31,793 bases of DNA, taken from positions 1 to 31,793 of the IMG/VR virus record IMGVR_UViG_3300032093_000542. One strand, 5' to 3'. Made by a program: the position numbers and the translations under genes. Numbering within the stretch: the stretch's first letter is position 1; the number at the start of each line of letters is the position of its first letter. Shown one piece after another: positions 31,733 to 31,793 of this stretch. The notes beneath the pieces are model-generated. The model searched no databases. It had not been told where the DNA came from and saw nothing but the letters and a program-made list of their open reading frames with translations. The stretch comes from a virus.

Positions 31733-31793
31733 CATCACCTGTTTTCGGTGCCTAATGTTCTTGCAATGTTCGGAATGTTCGGATGGTCACAGA

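Noticed and set aside
31757-31771. Alphaproteobacterial-type LexA box (GTTC-N7-GTTC)
   Set aside because: One match occurs, but with 19 TGTTC words around it a chance fit is likely. The dominant spacing in the array is GTTC-N5-GTTC.

Overview
The window looks like about 32 kb of a tailed-phage genome, most plausibly a short-tailed (podovirus-like) aquatic phage. The evidence is a recognisable order of terminase, portal, GroES-like protein, scaffold, capsid, connectors, tail hub and lysis genes, with no tape-measure gene and no tail tube or sheath. There is no integrase, repressor or bacterial housekeeping gene. The host cannot be named. Shine-Dalgarno sites of AAGGAG type and one near-consensus sigma-70 promoter only suggest a bacterium with ordinary sigma-70 signals. 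No replication genes are seen, so they probably lie beyond an edge.

Nearly all genes are on the minus strand, read from right to left. (1) 30.1-21.7 kb, packaging and head: small terminase, large terminase, portal, a 65-residue protein, a GroES-like protein, a scaffold-like protein, a 149-residue structural protein, a decoration-like protein and the major capsid protein, closed by a hairpin terminator. (2) 21.6-20.1 kb: a free-standing homing-endonuclease-like gene with its own consensus promoter. (3) 20.0-15.1 kb: small virion proteins and a 1276-residue modular adhesin. (4) 15.1-11.6 kb: many small, overlapping, mostly basic Gly/Lys-rich genes, several sharing a C-terminal ESRGKTKG-like motif, with two connector (head-tail adaptor) genes. 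(5) 11.0-7.6 kb: fibre- or spike-like genes. (6) 7.6-6.1 kb: lysis (membrane-anchored protein, GTA-type holin, GH24 endolysin). (7) 6.1-1 kb: tail-hub-like protein, another virion protein, and a protein of at least 960 residues with long Ala-Pro-Thr repeats that runs off the left edge.

The right end differs. A divergent non-coding region carries several inverted repeats, including one that places the Shine-Dalgarno in a hairpin loop. It leads into the only plus-strand gene (243 residues, unknown), which ends at a strong terminator. After that come 20-bp direct repeats and an array of about six degenerate 32-bp units, each built on paired TGTTC words 9 bp apart. This array is the best candidate for an undescribed element: an iteron-type origin, a terminase recognition region or a regulator array.

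The minus-strand genes are tightly packed. Many have 1-17 nt stop/start overlaps, which points to polycistronic late transcription and translational coupling. Several starts are GTG or TTG, and some starts were moved to fit the visible ribosome binding sites.
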